From the NCBI RefSeq assembly GCF_003626535.1, contig NZ_RBAL01000025.1, positions 1 to 64,000 on the forward strand: DNA of 64,000 nucleotides, in the 5' to 3' direction. The translations under genes were made by a program, and so were the position numbers. This document shows positions 24,343 to 34,927 of this stretch, piece by piece; position 1 is the stretch's first letter, and every line of letters begins with the position of its first letter. The stretch is from Streptomyces hoynatensis (GTDB lineage Bacteria; Actinomycetota; Actinomycetes; Streptomycetales; Streptomycetaceae). The notes below the pieces were generated by a model. It had not been told where the DNA came from. It made no database searches and saw nothing but the letters and a program-made list of their open reading frames with translations.

Positions 24343-24753
24343 CTACTCTCCCCGGCCGTGGGTGCGGATCAGGGCGTAGCAGGCGTTGACCCCCACGATG
24401 CCGCCCCAGCAGACCAGCAGCCCGGCGAGGCCGACCTGCACGGCGGCTATGGCCGAGAGCGGGATCGCCAGCACCAGCGAGAGCGCGGCAAGTCCGAAGG
24501 CGGCGCCCGGGCCCTGCGGCTCCCCGCTCGCCGACCTGCCGCCGCGGGCTATCACCATCTGCTGCTCCGCGAGCTGCCGGCGCACCCGCTTGTCCACCGT
24601 GCCGTCGATGCGCTGCTCCACCTTCTCCAGGAACGACTCGACGAGCTCCGACTCGTAGGCCGGGCCGAGCTCCTTGCGCGTCTCCACGGCGGCATCGAGA
24701 TCGCCCCTGAGGTCGGTGTCATGGTTGAGTTCGGGGTCACGCGGACTCGTCAT
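24343..24753 (-). CDS. Small conserved membrane protein
   Basis: The 136-residue protein has a charged N-terminal half (MTSPRDPELNHDTDLRGDLDAAVETRKELG, then SFLEKVEQRIDGTVDKRVRRQLAEQQ). Two adjacent membrane helices follow (about 85-130, AALSLVLAIPLSAIAAVQVGLAGLLVCWGGIVGVNA). Very similar small proteins are common in Streptomyces; function unknown. The ATG at 24753 is preferred over an in-frame GTG at 24762. Confidence 0.8.
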   Translation of the reverse strand: MTSPRDPELNHDTDLRGDLDAAVETRKELGPAYESELVESFLEKVEQRIDGTVDKRVRRQLAEQQMVIARGGRSASGEPQGPGAAFGLAALSLVLAIPLSAIAAVQVGLAGLLVCWGGIVGVNACYALIRTHGRGE

Positions 24754-24913
24754 GCCACACACCGTAAGGCCACGGGGAAAGGCGGCCCATAGGGCTAACC
24801 CCCCTATCGCTCCTCCCGTATGCCGCAGCGCACCCTCCGGCCGGCCGCAGGGCCCACCGGCCCCGGGCCGGGGGCCGGCCGCAGTCCCGGCCCCGCCGCG
24901 CGGGGCGGCCGCA

Positions 24914-24919
24914 TAGAAT
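24914..24919 (+). promoter_or_regulatory. -10 element of a leaderless promoter
   Basis: TAGAAT ends 7 bp before the ATG at 24927, with no Shine-Dalgarno between. This places the transcription start at or near the start codon. Confidence 0.6.
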
Positions 24920-24926
24920 CTGCCCG

Positions 24927-25787
24927 ATGAACGAGGCGAGCGGGGCGAGCGCGCGGCTCACCCGGCTGTTCGAGGGGCATCGGCTGACCCCGACCCAGCG
25001 GCGCATCGCGCACTGCCTGGTGCGTCGCGCGGACGAGGCGGCCTTCCTCTCCAGCGTGGAACTCGCCGAGCTGGCCGGCGTCAGCCAGCCCTCGGTCACC
25101 AGGTTCGCGGTCGCCCTCGGCTTCGACGGCTACCCGGGCCTGCGGCGCTGGCTGCGCGAGGGCCTGCGCGCCGCCCCCGGGCCGGGCCAGGCGGCCGGGG
25201 CGGGCCGGCACCCCTACCAGCGGGCCGTGCTCGCCGAGATCGAGCACCTGCGGCAGCTCGCGGCGGCGCTCGCCGAGCCGGCCGGGACCGCGGGGATCGA
25301 GGAGGCGGGCCGGCTGCTGGCCGCCACCCGGCCGCTGCCGGTCCTCGGGCTGCGCGCCGCGGCGGCCGAGGCCAGGGGGTTCGCCTACTTCGCGGCCAAG
25401 GTCCACCCCGACGTGCGGCTGCTCGACGAGGGCGGCTCGGCGCTCGCCGACCGGATCGACGCGGCGGCCGAGGCCGGGGCGGGCGCCCTGCTGTGCTTCT
25501 CGCTGCCGCGGCACCCGCGGGAGACGGCCGAGGCCCTCGACGTGGCGCGGCGGGCCGGGCTGCGGGTGGTCGTCGTGGCCGACAGCGCCTGGACGCCGGT
25601 GGCCAGGCCGGGCGACCTGCTGCTCACCGCGCCGGTGGGCACCGCCCTCTCCTTCGACACGGCCTGCGCGCCGATGCTGCTGGGGCGGGTCCTGCTCGAG
25701 GCGATGTGCGACGCGGTGCCCGGGGCGCAGGGGCGGCTGGAACGGTTCGACGTGCGGGCCGCCGAGCGGGGAATCTTCCTCGACTGA
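24927..25787 (+). CDS. MurR/RpiR-family transcriptional regulator
   Basis: The 286-residue protein has an N-terminal RpiR helix-turn-helix (about 8-80, LTPTQRRIAHCLVRRADEAAFLSSVELAELAGVSQPSVTRFAVALGFDGYPGLRRWL). A SIS sugar-phosphate-type sensing domain follows (about 120-255). RpiR regulators usually sense phosphosugars, but members also control hut and other catabolic genes. It lies close to the hut operon, with the decarboxylase gene between; the operator at 27277-27290 is a candidate target. The message seems leaderless (TAGAAT 7 bp before the ATG). A perfect hairpin follows the gene. Confidence 0.88.
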   Translation: MNEASGASARLTRLFEGHRLTPTQRRIAHCLVRRADEAAFLSSVELAELAGVSQPSVTRFAVALGFDGYPGLRRWLREGLRAAPGPGQAAGAGRHPYQRAVLAEIEHLRQLAAALAEPAGTAGIEEAGRLLAATRPLPVLGLRAAAAEARGFAYFAAKVHPDVRLLDEGGSALADRIDAAAEAGAGALLCFSLPRHPRETAEALDVARRAGLRVVVVADSAWTPVARPGDLLLTAPVGTALSFDTACAPMLLGRVLLEAMCDAVPGAQGRLERFDVRAAERGIFLD

Positions 25788-25866
25788 GCCCGGGAACACG
25801 CCCGTTGGGCCCGGGAACGGGCCCGCGCGGCGCCGGGGAAGGCGCCCGCGCGGTGCCGGGGCGGGT

Positions 25867-25890
25867 GGGCGCGCGCCGGGGCGCGCGCCC
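25867..25890. terminator. Bidirectional terminator hairpin
   Basis: Perfect 11-bp arms (25867-25877 and 25880-25890) with a 2-nt loop, between the RpiR gene and the convergent decarboxylase gene. Confidence 0.7.
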
Positions 25891-25913
25891 GGGCCGGGCG
25901 CGGGGCGCGTGTC

Positions 25914-27227
25914 CTACCTGTCCCCGCCGTGTTCCGCGAGGAGTTCCTCCGGCGTCTGCGGGCGGCGCAGGGTGGTGAACGCCGGGCCGGCCTCCTGCGG
26001 GGTGAAGCCGTAGACGCCGGGGCGGGCGAGGGCGTTGTAGGCGAAGTGGTTCGTGGCGTAGTACGCGCCGGTGTCCAGCAGGGCCACCAGGTCGCCCGGG
26101 GCCAGGCGGGGCAGTGGCCGGTCGACGGCCACCAGGTCCCCGGCGAAGCAGCAGGGGCCCGCCACGTCCTGGCCGATCAGCGGCCCGCCCTTCGGCAGCC
26201 CCGCGGCGTCGTAGGCGGCCACCCGCAGCGGCCAGGCGTCTGGGCTGAACACCGTCCGCGTGGCGACCTGCGCGCCCGCGTGCGTCACGGCGATCGGCCG
26301 GCCGCCCGCCGACTTGGTGTACTCGACCCGGGCCAGAAGGAAGCCGGCCTTCGCGAGCAACGCCCGGCCGAACTCGGTGACCAGGGCGTAGCGCCCGTCG
26401 AACAGGCCGGGCACCCGGTCGCGCAGCAGCGCGGCGTAGGCGCGGAAGGACGGGACCAGCTCCTCCGAGGCGAAGTTGACCGGCAGGCCACCGCCTATGT
26501 CGAGCGTCCGCACCTGCCGGCGCCCGGCGGCCCGGTTGATCTCCTCGGCCAGCTCCCAGGTGGTCGCGACGCCCGCCGCCATCGCCTCCAGGGTCATGCC
26601 CTGGGAGCCGACGTGGCAGTGCAGGCCGGTCAGCCAGGGCCGTTCCCGGAAGGCGCGCACCACCCAGTCACGCGCCCCCTCGTCGCGCAGGGCGACCCCG
26701 AACTTCGAGGTGGCCGTCGCGGTGCTCATCGCGTCGATGGCACCGCCGCCGAGCTGCGGGTTGACGCGCAGGCCCAGCGGCCCGTGGCCGGGGTGCGCGG
26801 GGACCAGGGCGTCGAGCCTGGCCAGTTCCTGCGGGTTGTCGGCGTTCAGCGCGATGCCGAGGGAGAGCGCCTCCCGCAGCTCGGCGGGGGTCTTGGCGGG
26901 CGAGTCGAGCACCACGCGCCCGGGCGCCAGGCCCGCCGCCCTGGCCAGGGCGAGTTCGCCGGGACTTGCGACCTCGCAGCCGATGCCGAAGCCGTCGAGC
27001 AGCCGCAGCAGGGGAACGAGGGAGGCGGCCTTCACCGCGAAGGTGTGCAGGATGCGCTGCCCCGGCGCGGCCACCGCCTCGAAGGCGGCGTGGAGGGAGA
27101 GCGCCGCCTCCTGGACGGTGCGCAGGTCGAGCAGCGCGGCGAGCGGATGGTCCTCGGTGAGCAGGGAACGGGTGACGGCGGCCCGCACGGCCTGATCGCG
27201 GCGGGCGGCCCGGACGGAGTCGGCCAT
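25914..27227 (-). CDS. Fold-III PLP decarboxylase (diaminopimelate-decarboxylase-like)
   Basis: The 437-residue protein has the alanine-racemase-like barrel of group IV decarboxylases: HTFAVKAASLVPLL with the PLP Lys (about 62), SPAKTPAELREAL, GLHCHVGSQGM, LDIGGGLPVNF, VTEFGRALLAKAGF, and the second-subunit Cys in GPCCFAGDLVA. ATNHFAYNALARPGVYGF is near the end. The substrate could be meso-DAP or another basic amino acid; motif reading alone cannot decide. The ATG at 27227 is preferred; the frame extends to 27317 across the hutU promoter. It diverges from hutU, so the two share a 137-bp control region. Confidence 0.85.
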   Translation of the reverse strand: MADSVRAARRDQAVRAAVTRSLLTEDHPLAALLDLRTVQEAALSLHAAFEAVAAPGQRILHTFAVKAASLVPLLRLLDGFGIGCEVASPGELALARAAGLAPGRVVLDSPAKTPAELREALSLGIALNADNPQELARLDALVPAHPGHGPLGLRVNPQLGGGAIDAMSTATATSKFGVALRDEGARDWVVRAFRERPWLTGLHCHVGSQGMTLEAMAAGVATTWELAEEINRAAGRRQVRTLDIGGGLPVNFASEELVPSFRAYAALLRDRVPGLFDGRYALVTEFGRALLAKAGFLLARVEYTKSAGGRPIAVTHAGAQVATRTVFSPDAWPLRVAAYDAAGLPKGGPLIGQDVAGPCCFAGDLVAVDRPLPRLAPGDLVALLDTGAYYATNHFAYNALARPGVYGFTPQEAGPAFTTLRRPQTPEELLAEHGGDR

Positions 27228-27272
27228 GCCGGCCAGCCAAGCACGGCGGCGGCGCGAGCGGCAGAAGGACGG

Positions 27273-27300
27273 TTGACTGAAAGTATTCAGCACGTACAGT
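27273..27300 (+). promoter_or_regulatory. hutU promoter with embedded operator
   Basis: TTGACT (27273-27278), a 16-bp spacer and TACAGT (27295-27300) form a good promoter. Inside it lies the inverted repeat CTGAA-AGTA-TTCAG (27277-27290), so a bound regulator would block polymerase. TTGAATATCGCG follows just downstream. Confidence 0.65.
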
Positions 27301-27364
27301 CGTTGAATATCGCGCATGGGCAGCCGGGTTCGGGGAACTCCGGCTCACTCCCGGGGAGGCACGC

Positions 27365-29034
<1,670 letters not shown>

Positions 29035-29038
<4 letters not shown>

Positions 29039-30384
29039 GCCGGGCCCGGGAGGCGGCGGGCGAGGGACCCGGGCCCGGCCCCGGCGGTCCGCGCGGGCCG
29101 CGGGAAGAGCGGAGGCCCCGAGAGGAAGGGAGGCCGCGGGAGGCGGGGCGGCCGGCGTGGGGTGGCCTCGCGCCGGGGACCGCGGAGGGATTCCGCCGGA
29201 TGTGGCGGGAGCTGGCCGGGGTGGGCCGTGCGGCCTCGGGCGGATACCGGCGCTTCGCCTGGACCGAGGCGGACGGGGAACTCGGGCGGTGGTTCCTGGC
29301 GGAGGCCGAGGCGCGGGGGCTGCGGCACGAGCGGGACCGGAACGGCAACCAGTGGGCCTGGCTCGGCGACCCCGCCCAGGGGGGCGCCGTGGCCACCGGC
29401 TCCCACCTGGACTCCGTCCCCGACGGCGGGGCCTTCGACGGCCCGCTCGGGGTCGTGTCCGCCTTCGCCGCCCTCGACGAGCTGCGCGCCAGGGGCGTGA
29501 CCCGGCGGCGGCCCCTCACCGTGGTCAGGTTCGCCGACGAGGAGGGCGCCCGCTTCGGCGTGGCCTGCGTCGGCTCCCGGCTGGCCTGCGGGCTGCTCGA
29601 CCCAAAGGCGGCCAGGGCGCTGCGCGACGCGGAAGGAGTGACCCTGGCCGAGGCCATGGCGCGGGCCGGGCACGACCCGGCGCGGCTCGGCGCCGACCCG
29701 GAACGGCTCGCCGGGCTGGCCGCGTTCCTCGAACTGCACATCGAGCAGGGCAGGGCGCTGGCCGGGCTGGGCCAGCCGGTGGCCCTGGGCTCGTCGATCC
29801 GGCCGCACGGCCGCTGGCGCTTCGACTTCCGCGGGGCCGCCGACCACGCGGGCACCACCAGGATCGAGGACCGCAGGGACCCGATGCTCACGTACGCGCA
29901 CACCGTGCTCAGCGCCCGCAAACGGGCCAGGCTCGCCGGCGCGCTGGCCACCTTCGGGCGGGTCGCCGCCGAGCCGGGCGCGGTCAACGCGGTGCCCGCC
30001 CTGGTCCGCGGCTGGCTCGACGCCCGCGCGGACGGCGAGGAGGCACTGCGCGAACTGGTCGCCGGCATCGAGCGGGCGGCCCGGGAACGCGGGGAGCGGG
30101 ACGGCGTCGAGGTCGCCGTGACCCGCGAGTCCCACACCGCGGGGGTCGCCTTTCCGGCCGCGCTGCGCGAGACCCTCGCCGGCCTGCTCGGCGACGTCCC
30201 CCACCTGCCGACCGGGGCGGGACACGACGCCGGGGTCCTGGCCGGCGCCGTGCCCACGGCCATGCTGTACGTACGCAACCCCACCGGCGTCTCGCACGCC
30301 CCGGCCGAGCACGCGGAGATCGAGGACTGCCTGGCCGGGGTCGCCGCGCTCGCCACGGCACTGGAGGGTCTGGTGTGTCGCTGA
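29035..30384 (+). CDS. M20-family amidohydrolase (allantoate/N-carbamoyl type) in the hut operon
   Basis: The 449-residue Zn-dependent amidohydrolase starts at GTG 29035, overlapping the hutU stop. The first ~45 residues are a Gly/Arg/Pro-rich tail of doubtful relevance. The metal-site motifs follow: ATGSHLDSVPDGGAFDGPLGV, VVRFADEEGARFG, LELHIEQGRAL and a C-terminal GAGHDAGVLA with SHAPAEHAEIED. It resembles allantoate amidohydrolase and N-carbamoyl-amino-acid hydrolase. Its place between hutU and hutF suggests it removes the formyl group from N-formylglutamate, the HutF product, in place of HutG; this is inference. Confidence 0.88.
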
Positions 30385-31760
30385 CCTCGCAGACGTACTG
30401 GGCGGAACACGCCTGGCTCAACGGGACCGTGGAGCCAGGGGTGGTGCTCGCCACCAGCCCCGAGGGGCGGATCACCACCGTCCACCCCGGGGTGCCGGGG
30501 CCGCCGGTCGGCGCCGTCTCGCTGCGCGGGCTGACCGTGCCCGGACTCGCCAACGCCCACAGCCACGCCTTCCACCGCGCGCTGCGCGGCACCACCCAGG
30601 TCGGCAGCGGCACCTTCTGGACCTGGCGCAGCGGCATGTACGACATCGCCGCCCGCCTCACCCCCGACACCGCCTTCGCGCTGGCCCGCGCCGTCTACGC
30701 GGAGATGGCGCTGGCCGGCGTGACGGCCGTCGGGGAGTTTCACTATGTGCACCACCAGCCGGGCGGCACGCCGTACGAGAGCCCCCGGGCCATGGCGGAG
30801 GCGCTGATCGCCGCGGCCGCACAGGCCGGCATCCGGATCACGCTGCTCGACACCTGCTACCTCGCCGCGGGCTTCGGCCGGGAACCCGAGCCGCTCCAGC
30901 GGCGCTTCAGCGACGGCACGGCCGCCCGCTGGGCGGAACGCGCCGCCGCGCTGCACGCCGCCCACGACGGCCGCGCCGGGCCCGCGGGCGAGGAGGCGGC
31001 CGTCCGTGTCGGGGCGGCGATCCACTCGGTGCGGGCGGTGCCCGCGCCCGCCCTGGCCGAGGTGGCCGAGTGGGCCGCGGCACGCGAGGCCCCGCTGCAC
31101 GTCCACCTGTCGGAGCAGCCGGCGGAGAACGAGGACTGCCTGCGGGCCCACGGCCGCACCCCGGCCGCCCTGCTCGCCGAGCACGGCGTGCTCGGCCCGC
31201 GCACCACCGCCGTGCACGCCACCCACCTCACCCCCGAGGACACCGCGCTGCTCGGCCGCACCGGCACCCGCGCCTGCCTGTGCCCCACCACGGAACGCGA
31301 CCTCGCCGACGGCATCGGCCCGGCCGGCGAATTGCGGCGCGCCGGCAGCCCGCTGTGCCTGGGCAGCGACAGCCACGCGGTGATCGATCTGTTCGAGGAG
31401 GCGCGGGCCCTGGAGCTGAACGAGCGGCTGCGCACCCTGACCCGCGGCCACTTCACCGCGGCCCAACTGCTGCGCGCCGCGGGCGAGGAGGGCCACGCGG
31501 CCCTCGGCCGCCCCGACTGCGGCCGCCTGGAGGTGGGCTGCCTCGCCGACTTCGCCACGGTGGCCCTCGACACGGTGCGCACCGCGGGCACGGCGCCGCG
31601 GCTGGCGACCGAGGCCGTGGTCTTCGCCGCCACCGGGGCGGACGTCAGGCACACGGTGGTCGGCGGGCGGCACATCGTGCGCGAGGGCGCCCACCAGCTG
31701 GTCCCCGACGTGCCGGGCGCGCTGCGCCGCGCGATCGAGGCCGTCCGCACCAGCCGCTGA
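30375..31760 (+). CDS. hutF: Formimidoylglutamate deiminase
   Basis: This 461-residue amidohydrolase-superfamily enzyme converts N-formimino-L-glutamate to N-formyl-L-glutamate and ammonia. Metal ligands are in PGLANAHSHAFHRALRG (HxH, about 56-70), LHVHLSEQPAENEDC, AVHATHLT and GSDSHAVIDLFEE (Asp). TFWTWRSGMYDIA is typical of HutF. It begins at GTG 30375, overlapping the amidohydrolase stop by 10 bp, so translation is coupled. A 163-bp spacer with a 27-bp imperfect repeat separates it from hutI. Confidence 0.94.
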   Translation: MSLTSQTYWAEHAWLNGTVEPGVVLATSPEGRITTVHPGVPGPPVGAVSLRGLTVPGLANAHSHAFHRALRGTTQVGSGTFWTWRSGMYDIAARLTPDTAFALARAVYAEMALAGVTAVGEFHYVHHQPGGTPYESPRAMAEALIAAAAQAGIRITLLDTCYLAAGFGREPEPLQRRFSDGTAARWAERAAALHAAHDGRAGPAGEEAAVRVGAAIHSVRAVPAPALAEVAEWAAAREAPLHVHLSEQPAENEDCLRAHGRTPAALLAEHGVLGPRTTAVHATHLTPEDTALLGRTGTRACLCPTTERDLADGIGPAGELRRAGSPLCLGSDSHAVIDLFEEARALELNERLRTLTRGHFTAAQLLRAAGEEGHAALGRPDCGRLEVGCLADFATVALDTVRTAGTAPRLATEAVVFAATGADVRHTVVGGRHIVREGAHQLVPDVPGALRRAIEAVRTSR

Positions 31761-31780
31761 CCGCCGCCGCCGCGCCCGGG

Positions 31781-31834
31781 GCGGCGGACCGCCCCCGCCC
31801 GGGGCCCGCGGCGGACCGCACCCGCCCGGGGCCG
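31781..31834 (+). repeat. 27-bp imperfect tandem repeat between hutF and hutI
   Basis: Two GC-only-like units beginning GCGGCGGACCGC at 31781 and 31808. They lie in the only sizeable gap of the hut operon; GC-rich spacer, no gene. Confidence 0.55.
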
Positions 31835-31923
31835 GGGGCCCCGCCGCGCGCCGGGCCCCCGCTCGCGCCCCACGGCCCCGCCCCCCACCCGCACCGATCC
31901 GCCAGGCCAGGAGGCGACCGCCG

Positions 31924-33099
31924 ATGCCAAGCACCGCGCTCACCCACATCAGCACCCTCGTCACCAACGATCCCTCCCTCGGCCCCGGCCCACTCGGCCC
32001 GATCCAGGACGCCGCGGTCGTCCTGGAGGACGGACACATCGCCTGGGTCGGTACCACCAGGAGAACACCCGCCACTGACAGTCACTACGACGCGGCGGGC
32101 AGGGCCGTGATCCCGGGCTTCGTCGACTCCCACTCCCACCTGGTCTTCGCGGGCGACCGCGCCGAGGAGTTCACCGCCAGGATGAGCGGCCGGCCCTACA
32201 CGGCGGGCGGCATCCGCACCACGGTCGCCGCCACCCGCCGCGCCGGCGAGGAGGAGCTGGCGGGCCGCCTCGCCGCCCACGTCGCGGAGATGCTGCGCCA
32301 GGGCACCACCACCGTGGAGACGAAGTCCGGCTACGGGCTGACCGTCGAGGACGAGGCCCGGGCCGTGCGCCTGGCCGCGGCCGTCACCGAGGAGGTGACC
32401 TACCTCGGCGCCCACGTCGTCCCCGAGGAGTACCGGGACGACCCAGGCGGCTACGTGGACCTGGTCACCGGGCCGATGCTGGCGGCCTGCGCCCCCCACG
32501 CCCGCTGGATCGACGTCTTCTGCGAACGCGGGGCCTTCGACGCCGACCAGGCGCGCGCGGTCCTGACCGCCGGACTCGACCGGGGCCTGGGCGCCCGGGT
32601 CCACGCGGGGCAGCTGTCCGCGGGGCCGGGCGTGCGCCTGGCGGTGGAGCTCGGCGCCCGCTCGGCCGACCACTGCACCCACCTCACGGACGCGGACGTC
32701 GAGGCGCTCGCGGACAGCGGGGGGCGCACGGTCGCCACCCTGCTCCCCGGCTGCGAGTTCGCCACCCGCTCGCCCTACCCCGACGCCAGGCGCCTGCTCG
32801 CGGCCGGGGTCGTCGTCGCCCTGGCCACCGACTGCAACCCCGGCTCCTCCTACACGAGTTCGCTGCCGTTTTGCATCGCGCTCGCCGTGCGGGAGATGGG
32901 CATGACCCCGGACGAGGCGCTGTGGGCGGCGACGGCCGGGGGCGCGGCGGCGCTCGGCCGCCGGGACATCGGCCGGATCGCCCCCGGCGCCCGCGCCGAC
33001 CTCGCGGTCCTCGACGCGCCCTCCCCGGCACACCTCGCCTACCGGCCGGGCGTGCCCCTGGTCGCAGCGGTGTGGCACCGGGGCAGGCGCGCGGTCTAG
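31924..33099 (+). CDS. hutI: Imidazolonepropionase
   Basis: HutI hydrolyses imidazolone-5-propionate to formiminoglutamate, linking HutU and HutF. The 391-residue protein has the metal motif PGFVDSHSHLVFAGDRAEEF (HxH, about 74-78), ETKSGYGL, GAHVVPEEY with a metal His, DVFCERGAFD, HAGQLS, and the catalytic Asp in ALATDCNPGSSYT. AGGAGG lies 9 bp before the ATG. Together with hutU, hutF and the M20 enzyme it gives a complete lower histidine pathway; histidine ammonia-lyase (hutH) is not in this window. Confidence 0.96.
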   Translation: MPSTALTHISTLVTNDPSLGPGPLGPIQDAAVVLEDGHIAWVGTTRRTPATDSHYDAAGRAVIPGFVDSHSHLVFAGDRAEEFTARMSGRPYTAGGIRTTVAATRRAGEEELAGRLAAHVAEMLRQGTTTVETKSGYGLTVEDEARAVRLAAAVTEEVTYLGAHVVPEEYRDDPGGYVDLVTGPMLAACAPHARWIDVFCERGAFDADQARAVLTAGLDRGLGARVHAGQLSAGPGVRLAVELGARSADHCTHLTDADVEALADSGGRTVATLLPGCEFATRSPYPDARRLLAAGVVVALATDCNPGSSYTSSLPFCIALAVREMGMTPDEALWAATAGGAAALGRRDIGRIAPGARADLAVLDAPSPAHLAYRPGVPLVAAVWHRGRRAV

Positions 33100-33175
33100 G
33101 GTCGGCCCTCGGCGGGGAAACGGGGGCGTGCGGCGGGGCGCGCGGCGCGGAAAGAGCGAGGAACGGGGTGGCCTG

Positions 33176-34780
33176 ATGGCCGAGCACAGCGAGAAACGCG
33201 CCGGCGCCGGGACCGGCGCGGAGACCGGCGCGGGCGCCGGGGAGCCGGCGGCGAAGGCCGGAACGGGCCTCGGGGACGCCGCCCCCGGGAAATCCACCCC
33301 CCTGCGGGCCCCACTCCCGCCCGCCGCCCCCGCGAACGCCGCCCCCGCGAACGCCGGGCCAGGCGACGGCGGGGCGGGGGACGCCGGCCTTCCGGGACCC
33401 GGCCTGCCCGCGTCCGGCCTTGCGGAGCCCGGCCCGGAGGAGGCCGCGCCGCGCGGCCTCGGGAGCCGTTTCCACAAGCTGTGGACGGCCAGCACCGTCT
33501 CCAACCTCGGGCAGGGCGCCTCCGCCATCGCCTTCCCCTGGCTGGCCACCACCCTGACCCAGAACCCGGTGCTCATCGCGCTCAACGGCGTGGCGGTGCG
33601 GCTGCCCTGGCTGCTGTTCAGCCTGCCCGCCGGGGCGCTCGCCGACCGCCTCGACCGCCGCCGGGTGCTGCTCGCGATGAGCGCCGCCCGGGCCGTGATC
33701 GTGGGCGTGGTCGCCCTCCTGGTGGCCTGGGACGCCATGAGCCTGCCGCTGCTGTACTGCTGTGCCCTGGTCCTCGGCTTCGCGGAGGTGATGTTCGACA
33801 ACACCTCGCAGGTGCTGCTGCCCTCCGTCGTGGACCGGCGGCGGCTGGCCGCCGCCAACGGCCGCCTGATGTCGGCCCAGATCGTCGCGGACAGCTTCCT
33901 GGCCCGCCCGCTGGGCGGGGCGCTGATCGCCCTGGCGGTGGCCGCGCCCTTCGCCTTCGACGCCTCGGCGGCCGCGGTCTCCCTCGTGCTGCTGCTGACC
34001 CTGCGCGGCAGCTTCCGCGCCCGCCCCGACGCCCCCACGCAGCCCGCTCCCCCGGCCGCGACGGACGAGCCGGGTGCCAAGGACGAGCCGCGTACGGCGG
34101 ACGAGCCGGGCGCGGCGGCGGGGAGCGTTCCCGCGGCGGGGGCGGCGCGTTCGATGCGGGCCGAGATCCGCGAGGGGGTGCGCTGGCTGTGGCGGCACCC
34201 GCTGGTGCGCCCGCTGGCCGTCTCGCTCGCCGTGATGAACCTGGTCGGCGCCGCGACCGAGTCGATCTACGTCCTCTACGCCCAGGAGGTGCTGGGGCTC
34301 GGCCCGGTCGGCTTCGCGGTGCTCACCTCGGTGACCGGCATCGGCGGGCTGCTCGGCGGGCTGCTCGCGGCCAGGATCGGCACCTCGCGCTCGCTGTTCC
34401 TGCTGCTGGCGCTGGAGGTGGCCGCCAACGCCACGACCGCGCTCGCCTCGAACGCCTTCGTGATCGGCCTCGGCAGCGTGGCGATGGGCTTCGGCATCGT
34501 CGTGTGGAACGTGACCACGGTCTCGCTGCGGCAGTCCCTCGTGCCCGACCGGCTGCTGGGCCGGGTGAACAGCGTCTACCGGCTGCTCGGCTGGGGATCG
34601 ATGCCGCTGGGCATGGCGGCAGGCGGCGCGCTGGTGAGCGCCGTCGAGGCGCTGTGGGGGCGTGAGGCGGGGCTGCGGGCGCCGTTCGTCCTCGCGGTGG
34701 TCCTGGTGCTGGGGCTGGCCCGCTACATGCGCCGCCACCTCGGCGAACGCGCCATCAAGGCGGCCCTCTCGGCGAGTTGA
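33176..34780 (+). CDS. MFS exporter (EntS/MFS_3-like)
   Basis: The 534-residue transporter starts at ATG 33176 with GAGGAACGGGG upstream. The N-terminal ~95 residues are Gly/Ala/Pro-rich and probably disordered. Twelve helices follow, with the loop 2-3 motif GALADRLDRRRVL and the characteristic FDNTSQVLLPSVVDRRRLAAANGRL block of the MFS_3 (enterobactin-exporter-like) group. A charged Pro/Asp/Glu-rich central loop sits near 285-325. The substrate is unknown. The stop lies within an 18-bp tandem repeat. Confidence 0.88.
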   Translation: MAEHSEKRAGAGTGAETGAGAGEPAAKAGTGLGDAAPGKSTPLRAPLPPAAPANAAPANAGPGDGGAGDAGLPGPGLPASGLAEPGPEEAAPRGLGSRFHKLWTASTVSNLGQGASAIAFPWLATTLTQNPVLIALNGVAVRLPWLLFSLPAGALADRLDRRRVLLAMSAARAVIVGVVALLVAWDAMSLPLLYCCALVLGFAEVMFDNTSQVLLPSVVDRRRLAAANGRLMSAQIVADSFLARPLGGALIALAVAAPFAFDASAAAVSLVLLLTLRGSFRARPDAPTQPAPPAATDEPGAKDEPRTADEPGAAAGSVPAAGAARSMRAEIREGVRWLWRHPLVRPLAVSLAVMNLVGAATESIYVLYAQEVLGLGPVGFAVLTSVTGIGGLLGGLLAARIGTSRSLFLLLALEVAANATTALASNAFVIGLGSVAMGFGIVVWNVTTVSLRQSLVPDRLLGRVNSVYRLLGWGSMPLGMAAGGALVSAVEALWGREAGLRAPFVLAVVLVLGLARYMRRHLGERAIKAALSAS

Positions 34781-34825
34781 GCACCATCCGCGAGTTGAGC
34801 ACCGTCCGCGGGTCGAGCGCTTCGC
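34772..34825 (+). repeat. 18-bp tandem repeat across the MFS stop codon
   Basis: GCGAGTTGAGCACCATCC (34772-34789) is repeated with one change at 34790-34807 and more loosely at 34808-34825. The first copy contains the TGA stop of the transporter gene, and the second copy would supply another stop in the same frame. Confidence 0.75.
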
Positions 34826-34841
34826 GCGCGCGATGGGGGGC

Positions 34842-34867
34842 GGCGCCGGACCCGGGGGTCCGGCGCC
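34842..34867. terminator. Bidirectional terminator
   Basis: Perfect 12-bp arms (34842-34853 and 34856-34867) with a 2-nt loop between the transporter and the convergent sigma-factor gene. Confidence 0.75.
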
Positions 34868-34927
34868 CGCTCGCCCGTGCGGGGCGCCTCGGCGCGCCCC
34901 TGCAAGACCGCGGTCGGCCCGGGCAGG

